From NCBI RefSeq assembly GCF_013358405.1, contig NZ_CP054836.1, positions 3,162,001 through 3,226,000 of the forward strand: a stretch of 64,000 bases of DNA, read 5' to 3'. Of this stretch, positions 18,850 through 28,430 are shown in pieces (position 1 is the first letter of the stretch; the number at the start of each line of letters is the position of its first letter). This DNA is from Oricola thermophila (GTDB taxonomy: Bacteria > Pseudomonadota > Alphaproteobacteria > Rhizobiales > Rhizobiaceae). The position numbers and the translations under genes were made by a program. Below the pieces are notes generated by a model, which was not told the origin of the DNA, did no database searches, and saw only the letters and a program-made list of their open reading frames with translations.

Positions 18850-20106
18850 TCAGGGCCGCGACGGGGCAAGGGCAACCCGGCAGGAAACGGTCAGCCAGAA
18901 AAAGGCGAACAGCACGATGAAAGGCAGTGCCAGAAGCAGTTCCGACAGGAATGGCACCGTGGCACGGACCGGCATGATCCATGGCAGAAAACAAACGAGC
19001 GTCGCGACCAGGCAGACCGCGAAGCTGCCAGTTCCCGCGATGGCGCGATGGACAAGCGCGAGGAGTGCCGCCGCCGCGATCAGTGCGCCCATGTCGTAGA
19101 AGAAGAAATATGGCGATACCAATGCGCTACCGGCGAGGAAGACCAGGCTCCGGCGGAAATCGGTGTCTGCGCGGGCGATGCAGATGACAGCGCTGACCAG
19201 CATCAGCGCGGAATAGACGAGGTTCACCCGCACCGCGAGCGCGGCAGGAACATCAAGCAGCCTCAGGAAGGCAAAAGGCGTCGGCATCATCCGCAGGAAA
19301 ATGCCGACCCACTCCGTCATCACCGATGTCTGGTCGGCAAGCGTGACGGTCGCGAAGAGGATGAAGGGCTCGATGCCGAATATCGCGGCAGAAAGGGCGA
19401 GAAGGACGAATATCCCGGTCGCGGCGGCGAATATCGCAGTCCAGCGACGCTCCACCAGGAACAGCACGGGAACGAGCACGGCAAGCTGCGGCTTGACCGA
19501 AAGCAGCGCAACGAGCAGGCCGGCGATCCATGGCCGCGTATCGCGCAGCGCCAGGGCAGCGAGAATGATTCCGGCAAACCAGAAGCCGTTCTGGCCGACC
19601 GCGATCTGGGTGGTGACATAGGGAAGCAGCAGAATCGCGACCTGGGGCAGATCGGGAAGACCGCCGCCGGGCGGCGACACGGCAAGGAAACGGACAAGGC
19701 CCCAGACGAAAACGGCAAAACCCAGGACCTGGAACGCGACATAGGCAAGCGGATAGGGAAGGAAGGCAAGCGGCCACAGGAAGAGGAGCGCATGAGGCGG
19801 ATAGGACCAGTTGCGCAGTTCCATGTCCCGGCCGAACTGTTCCTGCAACCCTTCGAAATAGGCATCGGGGCGGAAAAGCAGCCCGTGCTCGCCGGACACC
19901 GCCAGCTTCGCGGCAAACCAGTAATTTACGAAGTCCTTGTTGACGAGCGTATCGGTTTCGGCGAGGCGAATGAGCGAGAAGGCCGTGTCGCCGAAACTCG
20001 CGCCCCAGACGCCGAGACTTCCCGACAGAAGCAGGAGCAGGCAGACAATGGCGAAAACTACCGTGCGCCTGGTGACAGCCCGGTGAACTGCTGCGTTGTC
20101 CTGCAT
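18850..20106 (-). CDS. GT87 / DUF2029 polyprenyl-phosphate-dependent glycosyltransferase-like membrane protein
   Basis: A 418-residue integral membrane protein with about ten or eleven hydrophobic helices. Between helices 1 and 2 it carries NKDFVNYWFAAKLA, resembling the catalytic 'D-x-YW' loop of GT87 mannosyltransferases. A later VGQNGFWFAG and SVKPQ are typical of the DUF2029 family. These enzymes use polyprenyl-phosphate sugars on the outer face of the inner membrane. The start is the ATG at 20106; an upstream extension of 56 codons has no signal-like sequence. No other glycan genes are near, so the sugar and acceptor are unknown. Confidence 0.82.
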   Translation of the reverse strand: MQDNAAVHRAVTRRTVVFAIVCLLLLLSGSLGVWGASFGDTAFSLIRLAETDTLVNKDFVNYWFAAKLAVSGEHGLLFRPDAYFEGLQEQFGRDMELRNWSYPPHALLFLWPLAFLPYPLAYVAFQVLGFAVFVWGLVRFLAVSPPGGGLPDLPQVAILLLPYVTTQIAVGQNGFWFAGIILAALALRDTRPWIAGLLVALLSVKPQLAVLVPVLFLVERRWTAIFAAATGIFVLLALSAAIFGIEPFILFATVTLADQTSVMTEWVGIFLRMMPTPFAFLRLLDVPAALAVRVNLVYSALMLVSAVICIARADTDFRRSLVFLAGSALVSPYFFFYDMGALIAAAALLALVHRAIAGTGSFAVCLVATLVCFLPWIMPVRATVPFLSELLLALPFIVLFAFFWLTVSCRVALAPSRP

Positions 20107-20261
20107 GTGCCCTTTCCCGATTCGCGTTCCAGGCAGGCTAGTGCCGCTCACCTGAAAATGGAATCGCCGGCGCACCCGGGCAGGGTAACTGCATTGCCCC
20201 GACCGGGCCGACAGGCTTAATTGGCACGGCCAAAAGGAACATGCCACATGACTCTTTGGAA

Positions 20262-22262
20262 ATGACCCTCTCACTCGGCATCGACACGGGCGGCACCTAT
20301 ACGGACGCCGTCATCCACGACGAGACGCGGGGCGTGATCGCCAAGGCAAAGGCGCTCACGACGCGGCACGACCTCGCGATCGGCATCGGCGAGGCGATGG
20401 AGAAGGTGCTCGCGGAAAGCGCCGTCGAAGCAGGAAGAATCGGCCTGGTGTCGATATCGACCACCCTGGCCACCAACGCGCTGGTGGAAGGCCAGGGCGG
20501 ACGGGTCGCGCTGGTGATGATCGGCTTCGAGGAGGCAGATCTCGACAGGGCCGGGCTGAAAGAAGCGCTCGGCAGCGACCCGGTCGTTTTCATCGAGGGC
20601 GGACACGATGCGCACGGGCGGGCGAACCCGCTCGGCCTCGCGGCGCTCGAGAGCGCCCTGCCCGGCCTGCGGGACGAGGTCTCGGCCTTCGCCGTCGCCG
20701 GCTATTTCGCCGTGCGCAACCCCGAACACGAGATCGCGGCACGGGACCTGATCCGGGCGCGCACGGGCCTGCCGGTGACGACCAGCCACGAACTGTCCGC
20801 AAGGCTCGACGGACCCCGCAGGGCACTGACTACGGTTCTCAATGCGCGGCTGATCGCGATGATCGACCGGCTGATCGTCGCCGCGGAAGCGCGGATGACG
20901 GCGGCGGGCATCGCCGCGCCGCTGATGGTGGTGCGCGGCGACGGCTCGCTGGTCTCGGCGGATTTCGCCCGCGCGCGGCCGATCGAGACGATCCTTTCCG
21001 GCCCGGCGGCGAGCCTGGTCGGCGCGCGCTACCTCACCGGCGCCGACAATGCGTTGGTCGCCGATATCGGCGGAACGACGACCGACATCGCCATTCTCGA
21101 CAGCGGCCGACCGCGCATCGACCCGCAGGGCGCAAGCGTGGGCGGCTTCCGCACCATGGTCGAAGCGGTGGCAATGCGAACCTTCGGCCTGGGCGGCGAC
21201 AGCGAGGCGGGTCTCGCGGAAGGCGGGCTGAAACCCGAAATCCGCCTCGGCCCGCGGCGCCTGGTGCCGCTGTCGCTGCTTGCGCACCTGCACGGAGACA
21301 GCGTGAAACGGGACCTCGAACGGCAGGCGCGCGCGCCTTTTCCGGGCCGGAACGAGGGACGGTTCGCGCTGAAGGCCGGCGTACCGGAAAAGCTGGCGGC
21401 CGGGCTGTCGCGCCCGGAACGGGAGTTGTTCAGCCGGCTAGGCGATGCGCCGCAGCCACTCGACCGGCTGATCGGCGCAACGGCGGAACTGGCGACGCTT
21501 GACCGGCTGGTCGCACGCGGCCTGGCACTGATCGGCGGCTTCACGCCGTCCGATGCGCAGCACGTGCTTGGGCGCTTCATGCACTGGGACCGGGAAGCCG
21601 CGCGGCTGGGGGCGGTCCTGTTCGCGCGCAGGAAGGACCGCTACGGCAATCCGATTGCCCCGGACGCGGAAACGATCAGCCGCCGCGTGGTCGAAAGGCT
21701 GATCCGGCTGTCGGCGGAACGAATACTGGAAACGGCCTTCGCGGAGGACGGTCTCGACGGCGCGGCGCTGGCCGCCTCGCAACCGGTGCAGCGCGCGCTC
21801 GACGGCGAGAGGGGCATTGCACGCCTTGCCCTGTCGCTCGACAGGACACTGATCGGACTCGGCGCCGGCGCGGCCGCCTGCCACCCGGACGCCGGAGCAT
21901 TGCTGGCCACGCCGACAACCGTTCCCGAACATGCCGACGTGGCCAACGCGATCGGCGCCGTGGTTGGACAGGTGCGCGTCACCGTCGTTGCCGAGATCGT
22001 GCAGCCGGCCGAGGGCCGGTTCGAGATAGCCGGGATCGAGGGTGCGGCCAATCTCGCCTTCGAGAACGAGGACAACGCGCTGGAAACGGCGGAGAGACTG
22101 TGCCGGGAGGCGGCGGAAAGACAGGCCCGCGAAGCCGGCGCCGCCGAGGTGACATCGAGCGTGACACGCGACGTGAAGACGGTCAGGGTCGAGGGCTGCG
22201 AGCAGTTCATTTCCGCCAGCGTGACCGCGACGGCCGGCGGACGACCGGCGACGGCCCGCTGA
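20262..22262 (+). CDS. Hydantoinase/oxoprolinase-family protein (HyuA-like)
   Basis: A 666-residue ATP-dependent amidohydrolase-type protein. The N-terminal ATPase motif GIDTGGTYTDAV lies within the first 20 residues, and the central IETILSGPAAS and ADIGGTTTDIAI motifs are typical of HyuA/oxoprolinase A subunits. Usually HyuA pairs with a HyuB subunit; none is here, so it may act alone or with a distant partner. Start could be ATG 20241 (seven residues longer) or 20262. Only the second overlaps, as ATGA, with a five-codon reading frame starting at 20248 behind AAAAGGAA. Substrate unknown. Confidence 0.85.
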   Translation: MTLSLGIDTGGTYTDAVIHDETRGVIAKAKALTTRHDLAIGIGEAMEKVLAESAVEAGRIGLVSISTTLATNALVEGQGGRVALVMIGFEEADLDRAGLKEALGSDPVVFIEGGHDAHGRANPLGLAALESALPGLRDEVSAFAVAGYFAVRNPEHEIAARDLIRARTGLPVTTSHELSARLDGPRRALTTVLNARLIAMIDRLIVAAEARMTAAGIAAPLMVVRGDGSLVSADFARARPIETILSGPAASLVGARYLTGADNALVADIGGTTTDIAILDSGRPRIDPQGASVGGFRTMVEAVAMRTFGLGGDSEAGLAEGGLKPEIRLGPRRLVPLSLLAHLHGDSVKRDLERQARAPFPGRNEGRFALKAGVPEKLAAGLSRPERELFSRLGDAPQPLDRLIGATAELATLDRLVARGLALIGGFTPSDAQHVLGRFMHWDREAARLGAVLFARRKDRYGNPIAPDAETISRRVVERLIRLSAERILETAFAEDGLDGAALAASQPVQRALDGERGIARLALSLDRTLIGLGAGAAACHPDAGALLATPTTVPEHADVANAIGAVVGQVRVTVVAEIVQPAEGRFEIAGIEGAANLAFENEDNALETAERLCREAAERQAREAGAAEVTSSVTRDVKTVRVEGCEQFISASVTATAGGRPATAR

Positions 22263-22379
22263 GGCATCGACAGCCGATCTTTTCCGATTCGGAGAAAATC
22301 ATTGTCACCTTGTCCAAGTTGACAGGGAAAGCGGTGCCGTGCATTGCCGCTGCATCACGGAAATTGCGGGAGCAGCAGG

Positions 22380-24539
22380 ATGACAGGAACGATCACCATA
22401 GACGGCCTGACGATCGACAAGGACCTGTTCGATTTCATCACCGACGAGGCGATGCCCGGCACGGGCGTGAAGAAGGAAGAGTTCTGGCCCGCCTTCTCCC
22501 GGATCGTGCACGAGCTTGCGCCGCGCAACCGGGAGCTGCTGGCGCGCCGCGACGAGTTGCAGGAAAAGCTCGACGCCTGGTACCGCGAGCACCGCGAGAG
22601 CGGCTTCGAGATGCCCGAATACAAGGCGTTCCTGGAGCAGATCGGCTACCTCGTGCCCGAGGGCGAGCCTTTCCGGGTGACGACGCAGAACGTCGACCCC
22701 GAGATCGCCGCGGTCGCCGGGCCGCAGCTCGTCGTACCCATCATGAACGCCCGTTTCGCGCTCAACGCGGCGAATGCCCGCTGGGGCTCGCTCTACGACG
22801 CGCTCTACGGCACGGACGCGCTGGGCGACCTGCCGAAGGGCGGCGGTTACGATCCCGAACGCGGCAGCCGCGTGATCGCCTGGGCGCGCGATTTCCTGAA
22901 CACCAGCGTCCCGCTGACGGCCGACTGGAACGAGGCACGCGGCTTCGCCGTCGAGAACGGCTCGCTGACGGTACGGACCGAGGGCGGCACGGCCGGGCTG
23001 AAGGACAGGACGCAGTTCGCCGGCTATCGCGGGGACGCCTCCGCGCCAACCGCCATCCTGCTCGTCCGGAACGGCATGCATGTCGAGATCGTCATCAACC
23101 CGGATCACCCGATAGGCAAGGACGACAAGGCCCATATCGCCGACGTGGTGCTGGAATCGGCGCTCACGACGATCATGGATTGCGAGGATTCGGTCGCCGC
23201 CGTCGATGCCGAGGACAAGACGCTGGTCTACCGCAACTGGCTCGGCCTGATGAAGGGCGACCTGGAGGAGACCTTCGAGAAGGGCGGGAAAACCGTCACC
23301 CGCATGATGAACCCGGATCGGGAATACGTCGCGCCGGACGGAAAATCCTTCGCGCTCAAGGGACGCGCGCTGATGCTGGTGCGCAATGTCGGCCATCTGA
23401 TGACCACCCCGGCGGCGACCGACCGCGACGGCAACGAGGTTCCCGAAGGCATCATGGACGCCATGATGACCGGGCTGATCGCGCTGCACGACATCGGGCC
23501 GAACGGCCGCAGGGCCAATTCGCAGGCCGGCTCGATGTATGTGGTCAAGCCGAAGATGCACGGGCCGGATGAAGTCGCGTTCGCCGTCGATCTGTTCGCC
23601 CGCGTCGAGGCCGCGCTCGGCATGGCGCCCAACACGATCAAGATGGGCATCATGGACGAGGAACGCCGTACCACGGTGAACCTCAAGGAATGCATCCGCG
23701 CCGCAAAGGAGCGCGTCGTCTTCATCAATACCGGCTTCCTCGACCGCACCGGCGACGAGATCCACACCTCGATGGAACTCGGCCCCATGATCCGCAAGGG
23801 CGACATGAAGTCCGCACCGTGGATCCAGGCCTACGAGGACTGGAACGTCGATATCGGGCTGGAATGCGGCCTTTCCGGACATGCCCAGATCGGCAAGGGC
23901 ATGTGGGCGATGCCCGACCTGATGCACGCCATGCTCGAGCAGAAGATCGGCCATCCGAAGGCGGGTGCAAACACCGCCTGGGTGCCGTCGCCGACGGCGG
24001 CGACGCTGCACGCCACGCACTACCACGCGGTCGACGTGAAGGCGGTGCAGGAACAGCTGAAGTCGCGCGGTCGCGCGAAGCTGGAGGACATCCTTTCGGT
24101 GCCGGTGGCAAGGCGGCCGAACTGGTCGGAGGAAGACATCCAGCGCGAACTCGAGAACAATGCGCAGGGCATTCTCGGCTACGTGGTGCGCTGGATCGAC
24201 CAAGGCATCGGCTGCTCCAAGGTGCCGGACATCAACGATGTCGGGCTGATGGAGGACCGGGCGACGCTGCGCATCTCCTCGCAGCACATGGCCAACTGGC
24301 TGCATCATGGCATCGTCTCGGAACACCAGATCGTCGAAACGATGAAGAAGATGGCCGAGGTGGTGGACCGGCAGAACGCCGGCGACCCGAACTACCGGCC
24401 GATGGCACCGGACTTCGACGGATCGGTGGCCTTCCAGGCCGCGCTCGACCTGGTGCTCAAGGGCCGCGAGCAGCCTTCCGGCTATACCGAGCCGATCCTG
24501 CACCGCAGGCGGCTGGAGCTGAAGGCAAGTCGGCGCTGA
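22380..24539 (+). CDS. glcB: Malate synthase G
   Basis: Condenses glyoxylate and acetyl-CoA to malate in the cytoplasm, used during growth on glycolate, acetate or fatty acids. 719 residues, the length of isoform G. It has the characteristic [20 protein letters not shown] region (about 120-139), the metal-binding [11 protein letters not shown], and the C-terminal [11 protein letters not shown] and [11 protein letters not shown] segments. The frame is open 12 codons further, but the ATG at 22380 follows GGGAGCAGCAGG. Monocistronic, closed by a strong terminator. No glycolate oxidase (glcDEF) or aceA is adjacent. Confidence 0.98.
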   Translation: MTGTITIDGLTIDKDLFDFITDEAMPGTGVKKEEFWPAFSRIVHELAPRNRELLARRDELQEKLDAWYREHRESGFEMPEYKAFLEQIGYLVPEGEPFRVTTQNVDPEIAAVAGPQLVVPIMNARFALNAANARWGSLYDALYGTDALGDLPKGGGYDPERGSRVIAWARDFLNTSVPLTADWNEARGFAVENGSLTVRTEGGTAGLKDRTQFAGYRGDASAPTAILLVRNGMHVEIVINPDHPIGKDDKAHIADVVLESALTTIMDCEDSVAAVDAEDKTLVYRNWLGLMKGDLEETFEKGGKTVTRMMNPDREYVAPDGKSFALKGRALMLVRNVGHLMTTPAATDRDGNEVPEGIMDAMMTGLIALHDIGPNGRRANSQAGSMYVVKPKMHGPDEVAFAVDLFARVEAALGMAPNTIKMGIMDEERRTTVNLKECIRAAKERVVFINTGFLDRTGDEIHTSMELGPMIRKGDMKSAPWIQAYEDWNVDIGLECGLSGHAQIGKGMWAMPDLMHAMLEQKIGHPKAGANTAWVPSPTAATLHATHYHAVDVKAVQEQLKSRGRAKLEDILSVPVARRPNWSEEDIQRELENNAQGILGYVVRWIDQGIGCSKVPDINDVGLMEDRATLRISSQHMANWLHHGIVSEHQIVETMKKMAEVVDRQNAGDPNYRPMAPDFDGSVAFQAALDLVLKGREQPSGYTEPILHRRRLELKASRR

Positions 24540-24544
24540 CATGG

Positions 24545-24575
24545 AAAACCCGCCCGGCATGACCGGGCGGGTTTT
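24545..24575. terminator. Bidirectional terminator after glcB
   Basis: A perfect 13-bp stem (24545-24557 with 24563-24575) and 5-nt loop ending in GGGTTTT. The A tract on the other side makes it work in both directions, serving glcB and the small membrane protein gene on the minus strand. Confidence 0.9.
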
Positions 24576-24593
24576 CACTTTCCGCAATCGCGG

Positions 24594-24959
24594 TCAGGCG
24601 CCTTGACCTGTTCCGCGCAGATCCTTCACCACATCAATGACAATGAACAAGGTTGCCAGCTGGGCTGCGATGACCGCAGGCCAGACCTCGTCAAAGGCGG
24701 GGTCGAACCACTTTTGCGGTCCGTAGGAGATCATCGCCAATGCCCCCGCCAGAAGCGCCAGGACAGCGCCGGAACGTCCCGGCATCCGCATCAGCGCAGC
24801 AACGCAGACCGCCAAGGATACACCGAGGAACGGCCCCATGCCGAACGGGGCGACAACATAGGGCGGATGCGGCGGCGCCTGGGTGAACATGGCAAGGAGC
24901 ATGACGACCTGAAGCACAAGAAGGGCCGCAACCGCAGTGGCGGTGACCGAGTATCGCAT
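24594..24959 (-). CDS. Small integral membrane protein, unknown function
   Basis: 121 residues with about four hydrophobic helices (about 7-26, 43-60, 64-80 and 92-110) and a proline-rich loop (QAPPHPPYVV) after the first. I do not recognise the family. It is divergent from a TetR regulator across an 86-bp gap filled with nested inverted repeats, so it is the likely target of that regulator. It shares the bidirectional terminator with glcB. A role in stress or transport is only conjecture. Confidence 0.75.
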   Translation of the reverse strand: MRYSVTATAVAALLVLQVVMLLAMFTQAPPHPPYVVAPFGMGPFLGVSLAVCVAALMRMPGRSGAVLALLAGALAMISYGPQKWFDPAFDEVWPAVIAAQLATLFIVIDVVKDLRGTGQGA

Positions 24960-24973
24960 GTCACTATCCTTTT

Positions 24974-25028
24974 CCGTAAAGTTTTGTACGCTTGACGTAA
25001 ATGTAATTTAGTTTACGGATTCGTCAAG
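24974..25028. promoter_or_regulatory. Nested inverted repeats, candidate TetR operator
   Basis: CTTGACG (24991-24997) mirrors CGTCAAG (25022-25028), and inside it CGTAAA (24996-25001) mirrors TTTACG (25012-25017); a further CCGTAAA lies at 24974-24980. The region is AT-rich and sits between the divergent membrane-protein and TetR genes, covering where both promoters should be. Confidence 0.6.
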
Positions 25029-25045
25029 AGACGGGAGAATTGACG

Positions 25046-25654
25046 ATGAGCGGGAAATACGCGGCCAGCCGGCGCGCCGCGATCAAGGAAGCGGCCTTCG
25101 AGGTGCTGGCGGAAAAGGGCTACAAGGCCGCCTCGGTGCTGGAAATCGCAAAACGGGCCGGCTCCTCCAACGAGACGCTCTACAAGTGGTTCGGGAACAA
25201 GCAGGGGCTGTTCCGGACTCTGGTCGAGGACAATGCCGGCCAGGCGCGCGCATTGCTGGAATCGACGCTGGCGGAAGGCGGCGACGCGCTGGAGGCACTG
25301 GCGCGGCTGGGGCCGATCCTGCTGACCATCGTCACCGGAGAAAAGGCCGTGGCGCTGAACCGGGCCGCGGCCGGCGACGTGTTCGAGACGGCTACGCTCG
25401 GCCCGACGATCGCGCAGAACGGACGCGACTCGATCCTGCCACTTCTCACCGCGATCTTCGAAAAGGCCGACCGCGACGGTTCGCTGGCCGTGGCAGACCC
25501 CGAGGACGCCGCCGAGACCTTCATCAACCTGCTGATCGGAGACCTGCAGATCCGAAGGGTCATCGGCGTCGTCGAGATGCCGACAAGCGCGGAGATGGCG
25601 GCCCGCACCGACCGCGCCCTGTCGAAGATCCTGCGCATCTACCGCACGGGCTGA
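25046..25654 (+). CDS. TetR/AcrR-family transcriptional regulator
   Basis: A 202-residue repressor. The N-terminal helix-turn-helix (about 10-55) carries VLAEKGYKAASV and SSNETLYKWFGNKQ, and the rest is a helical ligand and dimer domain with an AefR-like C-terminal pattern. The ATG at 25046 follows GGGAG at 8 nt, preferred over a TTG at 25040. It is divergent from the small membrane protein and probably represses both (inference). The inducing ligand is unknown. Confidence 0.93.
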   Translation: MSGKYAASRRAAIKEAAFEVLAEKGYKAASVLEIAKRAGSSNETLYKWFGNKQGLFRTLVEDNAGQARALLESTLAEGGDALEALARLGPILLTIVTGEKAVALNRAAAGDVFETATLGPTIAQNGRDSILPLLTAIFEKADRDGSLAVADPEDAAETFINLLIGDLQIRRVIGVVEMPTSAEMAARTDRALSKILRIYRTG

Positions 25655-25739
25655 GGCGCCGGAGGAACGGTGCGCTTGCATGGCCACACAAACACGCCGA
25701 AACACGGCACCCGCAAAAACGGGCCCGCAGCGAGTATCG

Positions 25740-28103
25740 TCAGAACCGCCCTCGCAGCCCGGCGCGCAGGTCCAGCGTCACGACGCTGTCGGTACCCGCC
25801 CCGACCTCGAAACCGGCATTGAACGTCCGCCCGCCCGGCATCACATGCGCCGCATCCACGCCGACAAAGCCGCGCGCGACATCCTCATCCGTGCCGGACG
25901 CGAAGGATATGCCGGTGCCGAGAAGGTCGGCATCGACATCGTCTCCCCGGTGGAAGATGCCGTCCACGCCCGCCCGGAGGGAAACCCGCTGCATGTCGCC
26001 CGCGTCGCCCGGCCGCTCAAGCGCGGTCTCCACCTGCGCGCGCAGGTCGAAGACATGGTGAACGCGGCTGTCCACCGTCAGCGCCGCGGCCGAACCCGTC
26101 TCCGTATAGCCGTCCAGGTAGATGCCGGCATAGCGCGCGCGCAGGCTCGGCGTGAACGTCGCCCCCGCAACCTCGTAATTCCTGCCGACCGTCAGCGACG
26201 GGCTGGCAAAGACGCCCGCATAGCTGGCCGTGGCCGTCTCGATGCCGCCGGGCGCGAGGTTGTTCAGCACCCGCCGGTCGCTGTCGTTGAAGGTCACGCC
26301 GCCGGTCAGCGACAGGTCGGCGAAGAACGCCCCCGCATCGTGGCGGGCATAGGCGCCGCCGAAGATGCCGGCCATGTCCACCACCGTCGCGTCGTTGTCC
26401 TCGGCGAAGCGCCCCGCCAGGCCGCCCGCGAACAGGCCCGCCCTGGTCGAGGCCGACACCTCCCGGTCGAAGCCGACGACCGCACCGCCATGCAGCTGGC
26501 CGTAGCCGGCCTCGTTGCCGCTGGCGGACCGGCTACTCACGCCGCCGAAGACATCGCCCCACCAGCCCGCGGCGGACGCCCCTTCGCCGCCACCGGCGAC
26601 GGGGAAGTAGGACGTCACGAAGGACGGGGCCGAGGAGGAGACGGGGCCGCGCATGCGCCGGTCGAGCGAATTGGCGAGGGCACCGGTCGCCCCGGCGATC
26701 ATGGACGGGGCGGCACCGAAGCCGACCGGGTCGACGACCGCCACCACACCGCCGCTCACCACGAGGGGCCGCCCGCCCGCATCGACGGTCGCGGGCATGC
26801 CCGTCACCGTGAGTGCGGTGTTCAGGCCGGGGCCGATGTTGAGCGTCGCGGTGCCCGGTTGACCGAACTCGATCCCGCCCCGGATCACCGAACCGGCGAG
26901 CAGGTTCACCGTCGCATTGCTGCCCCGCAGTTCAAGGGCGTTGTCCTGCTCGCTGGCAATCGTGCCGCTGTTGGTGACCGTGGCACCGTCGGCGGTGCTG
27001 AGAACACCGGCTGCACCAGCGCCTGTCACGACGATCGTGCCGGTATTGCCGATCGTCGCATCTGCCGCCTCGGACAAAATGCCATACGCCAGATCGCCGG
27101 ACGTTTCGATCGCGCCGGAATTGAGAACCACCGCATTTGCACCATGAGACCAAATGCCGTCCGCGTTATCACCCGACGTCGAGATCGTGCCGGAATTGGA
27201 GACCGTTGCGTTGGCGCCCGACGAATCGATGCCCTCCGCGCTATCACCCGACGTTTCGATCACGCCGGAATTGTCGATCGCCGCATTGGCGCCATCAGAC
27301 CAGATGCCTTCCGCCGAAAGGCCCGAAGTCCTGATCGTACCGAAATTGCCGATCACCGCATCGTCGCCGTCAGACCATATGCCGTCCCCATATATTCCCG
27401 ACGTTTCGATCATGCCGGAATTGGAGATCGCCACATCCTCACCGGTAGACCTGATGCCGTGCGCAGCAATGCCCGACGTACCGATCGTGCCGGAATTGGA
27501 GATCGCCGCGTCAGCGCGTAAAGACCATATACCGTACGCATCCTCGCCCGACGTTTCGATCGTGCCGGAATTGGAGATCTTCGCACTTTCACCAATCCAA
27601 GTGTGGATGCCATATGCAAAATATCCCGACGTTCGGATCGTACCAAAATTGGAAATCACTGCATGATCGTCCCAGGCGGATATTCCGCGCCCACCATCGC
27701 CCGAGGTTTCAATCGTGCCGGTATTGCCGATCACCGCATTAGAGCCACGAGAATAGATGCCTTCTGCAAAATCTCCCGACGTTCGGATCGCACCGGAATT
27801 GTCGATCACCGCATCTGCGCCATCAGAATATATACCGTCCGCTCCAATGCCCGAGGTCTCGATCCTTCCGTGGTTGGAAAGAGACTGGCCGTCATCCTGC
27901 ATCCAGACAGCGTCCTCGGAATTTCCCGCCGTCGATATCGTGCCGCCGGCCTCGACGGTGCCGACATCGCCCGGGTCGGACAGCGTTTGCGTCGTCGTCT
28001 CCGTCTGCCCGTCGACAATGGTGAAATCGGCGGCCACGGCCGCCCCCGGGAGCATCAGCGCGCAAAGGGCCGATGCAGGCCACAACTTCAAATTAAGGTT
28101 CAT
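25740..28103 (-). CDS. Classical autotransporter with 25-residue repeat passenger
   Basis: A 787-residue outer-membrane autotransporter (type Va). A signal peptide (about 1-24, ending PGAAVA) precedes a passenger of about twelve tandem repeats, mostly 25 residues, built on GIxSxGxxAxIxNSGTIxTSG, a beta-helix pattern. A spacer with GALANSLDRRMRG leads to a C-terminal beta barrel (about 515-787) that ends in a terminal Phe (GLRGRF), as expected for BAM recognition. ATG 28112 is an alternative start; ATG 28103 has a GGGG stretch before it. The passenger is short and no cleavage motif is clear. Likely an adhesin or biofilm protein; the ligand is unknown. The repeats are visibly richer in A and T than the neighbourhood. 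Confidence 0.93.
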   Translation of the reverse strand: MNLNLKLWPASALCALMLPGAAVAADFTIVDGQTETTTQTLSDPGDVGTVEAGGTISTAGNSEDAVWMQDDGQSLSNHGRIETSGIGADGIYSDGADAVIDNSGAIRTSGDFAEGIYSRGSNAVIGNTGTIETSGDGGRGISAWDDHAVISNFGTIRTSGYFAYGIHTWIGESAKISNSGTIETSGEDAYGIWSLRADAAISNSGTIGTSGIAAHGIRSTGEDVAISNSGMIETSGIYGDGIWSDGDDAVIGNFGTIRTSGLSAEGIWSDGANAAIDNSGVIETSGDSAEGIDSSGANATVSNSGTISTSGDNADGIWSHGANAVVLNSGAIETSGDLAYGILSEAADATIGNTGTIVVTGAGAAGVLSTADGATVTNSGTIASEQDNALELRGSNATVNLLAGSVIRGGIEFGQPGTATLNIGPGLNTALTVTGMPATVDAGGRPLVVSGGVVAVVDPVGFGAAPSMIAGATGALANSLDRRMRGPVSSSAPSFVTSYFPVAGGGEGASAAGWWGDVFGGVSSRSASGNEAGYGQLHGGAVVGFDREVSASTRAGLFAGGLAGRFAEDNDATVVDMAGIFGGAYARHDAGAFFADLSLTGGVTFNDSDRRVLNNLAPGGIETATASYAGVFASPSLTVGRNYEVAGATFTPSLRARYAGIYLDGYTETGSAAALTVDSRVHHVFDLRAQVETALERPGDAGDMQRVSLRAGVDGIFHRGDDVDADLLGTGISFASGTDEDVARGFVGVDAAHVMPGGRTFNAGFEVGAGTDSVVTLDLRAGLRGRF
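27010..27890 (-). repeat. In-frame 75-bp tandem repeats of the autotransporter passenger
   Basis: About twelve units of 75 bp, such as ACGTTTCGAT starting at 27101 and its counterpart at 27176. Units diverge in sequence but keep the frame; one unit has an extra codon (26 residues). They encode the NSGTIxTSG beta-helix rungs. This architecture can expand or contract by recombination. Confidence 0.85.
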
Positions 28104-28112
28104 TCGCCCCAT

Positions 28113-28430
28113 CCGGATACTGTTTGATCGAACGCCTGATGCCCGCAGTCAGAATGACGCGTCCCTGTAATGGATTTCAACCCAAAATTGAACCCCCGCG
28201 ACATGCAACCGCAAAGCGCAGCCAGGTCCGACACCCGCAGGAGCCTGCCTCCCTATTCCAAAACGGAATTCGTCGTGTATTACGGACCGCATTCCGGTGG
28301 AGGCGATCCTCGCGACTGCGCGCTTGCATGAGCACGCGGGAGCGCTAGAAAGGACCCCGGTCCGGCAATGCCCGTCGGACGATGCGCAAGTCCCGGGTCC
28401 ACCACCGGGAAACCAGGCGAAAGAGCGACC
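28113..28430. other. 318-bp intergenic region, no gene seen
   Basis: Upstream of both the autotransporter (minus) and the PfkB kinase (plus), so it must hold both promoters. Open frames here lack ribosome sites and protein-like composition. CGGAAT (28265-28270) and ATTCCG (28290-28295) form a short inverted repeat. I see no RNA gene. Confidence 0.5.

Noticed and set aside
22305..24587. A 760-codon minus-strand frame opposite malate synthase G
   Set aside because: Antisense shadow of glcB, and it would read through the bidirectional terminator.
27010..27890. Possible CRISPR array
   Set aside because: The repeats are 75-bp, diverged, in frame and encode beta-helix rungs; there are no constant repeats with unique spacers and no cas genes.
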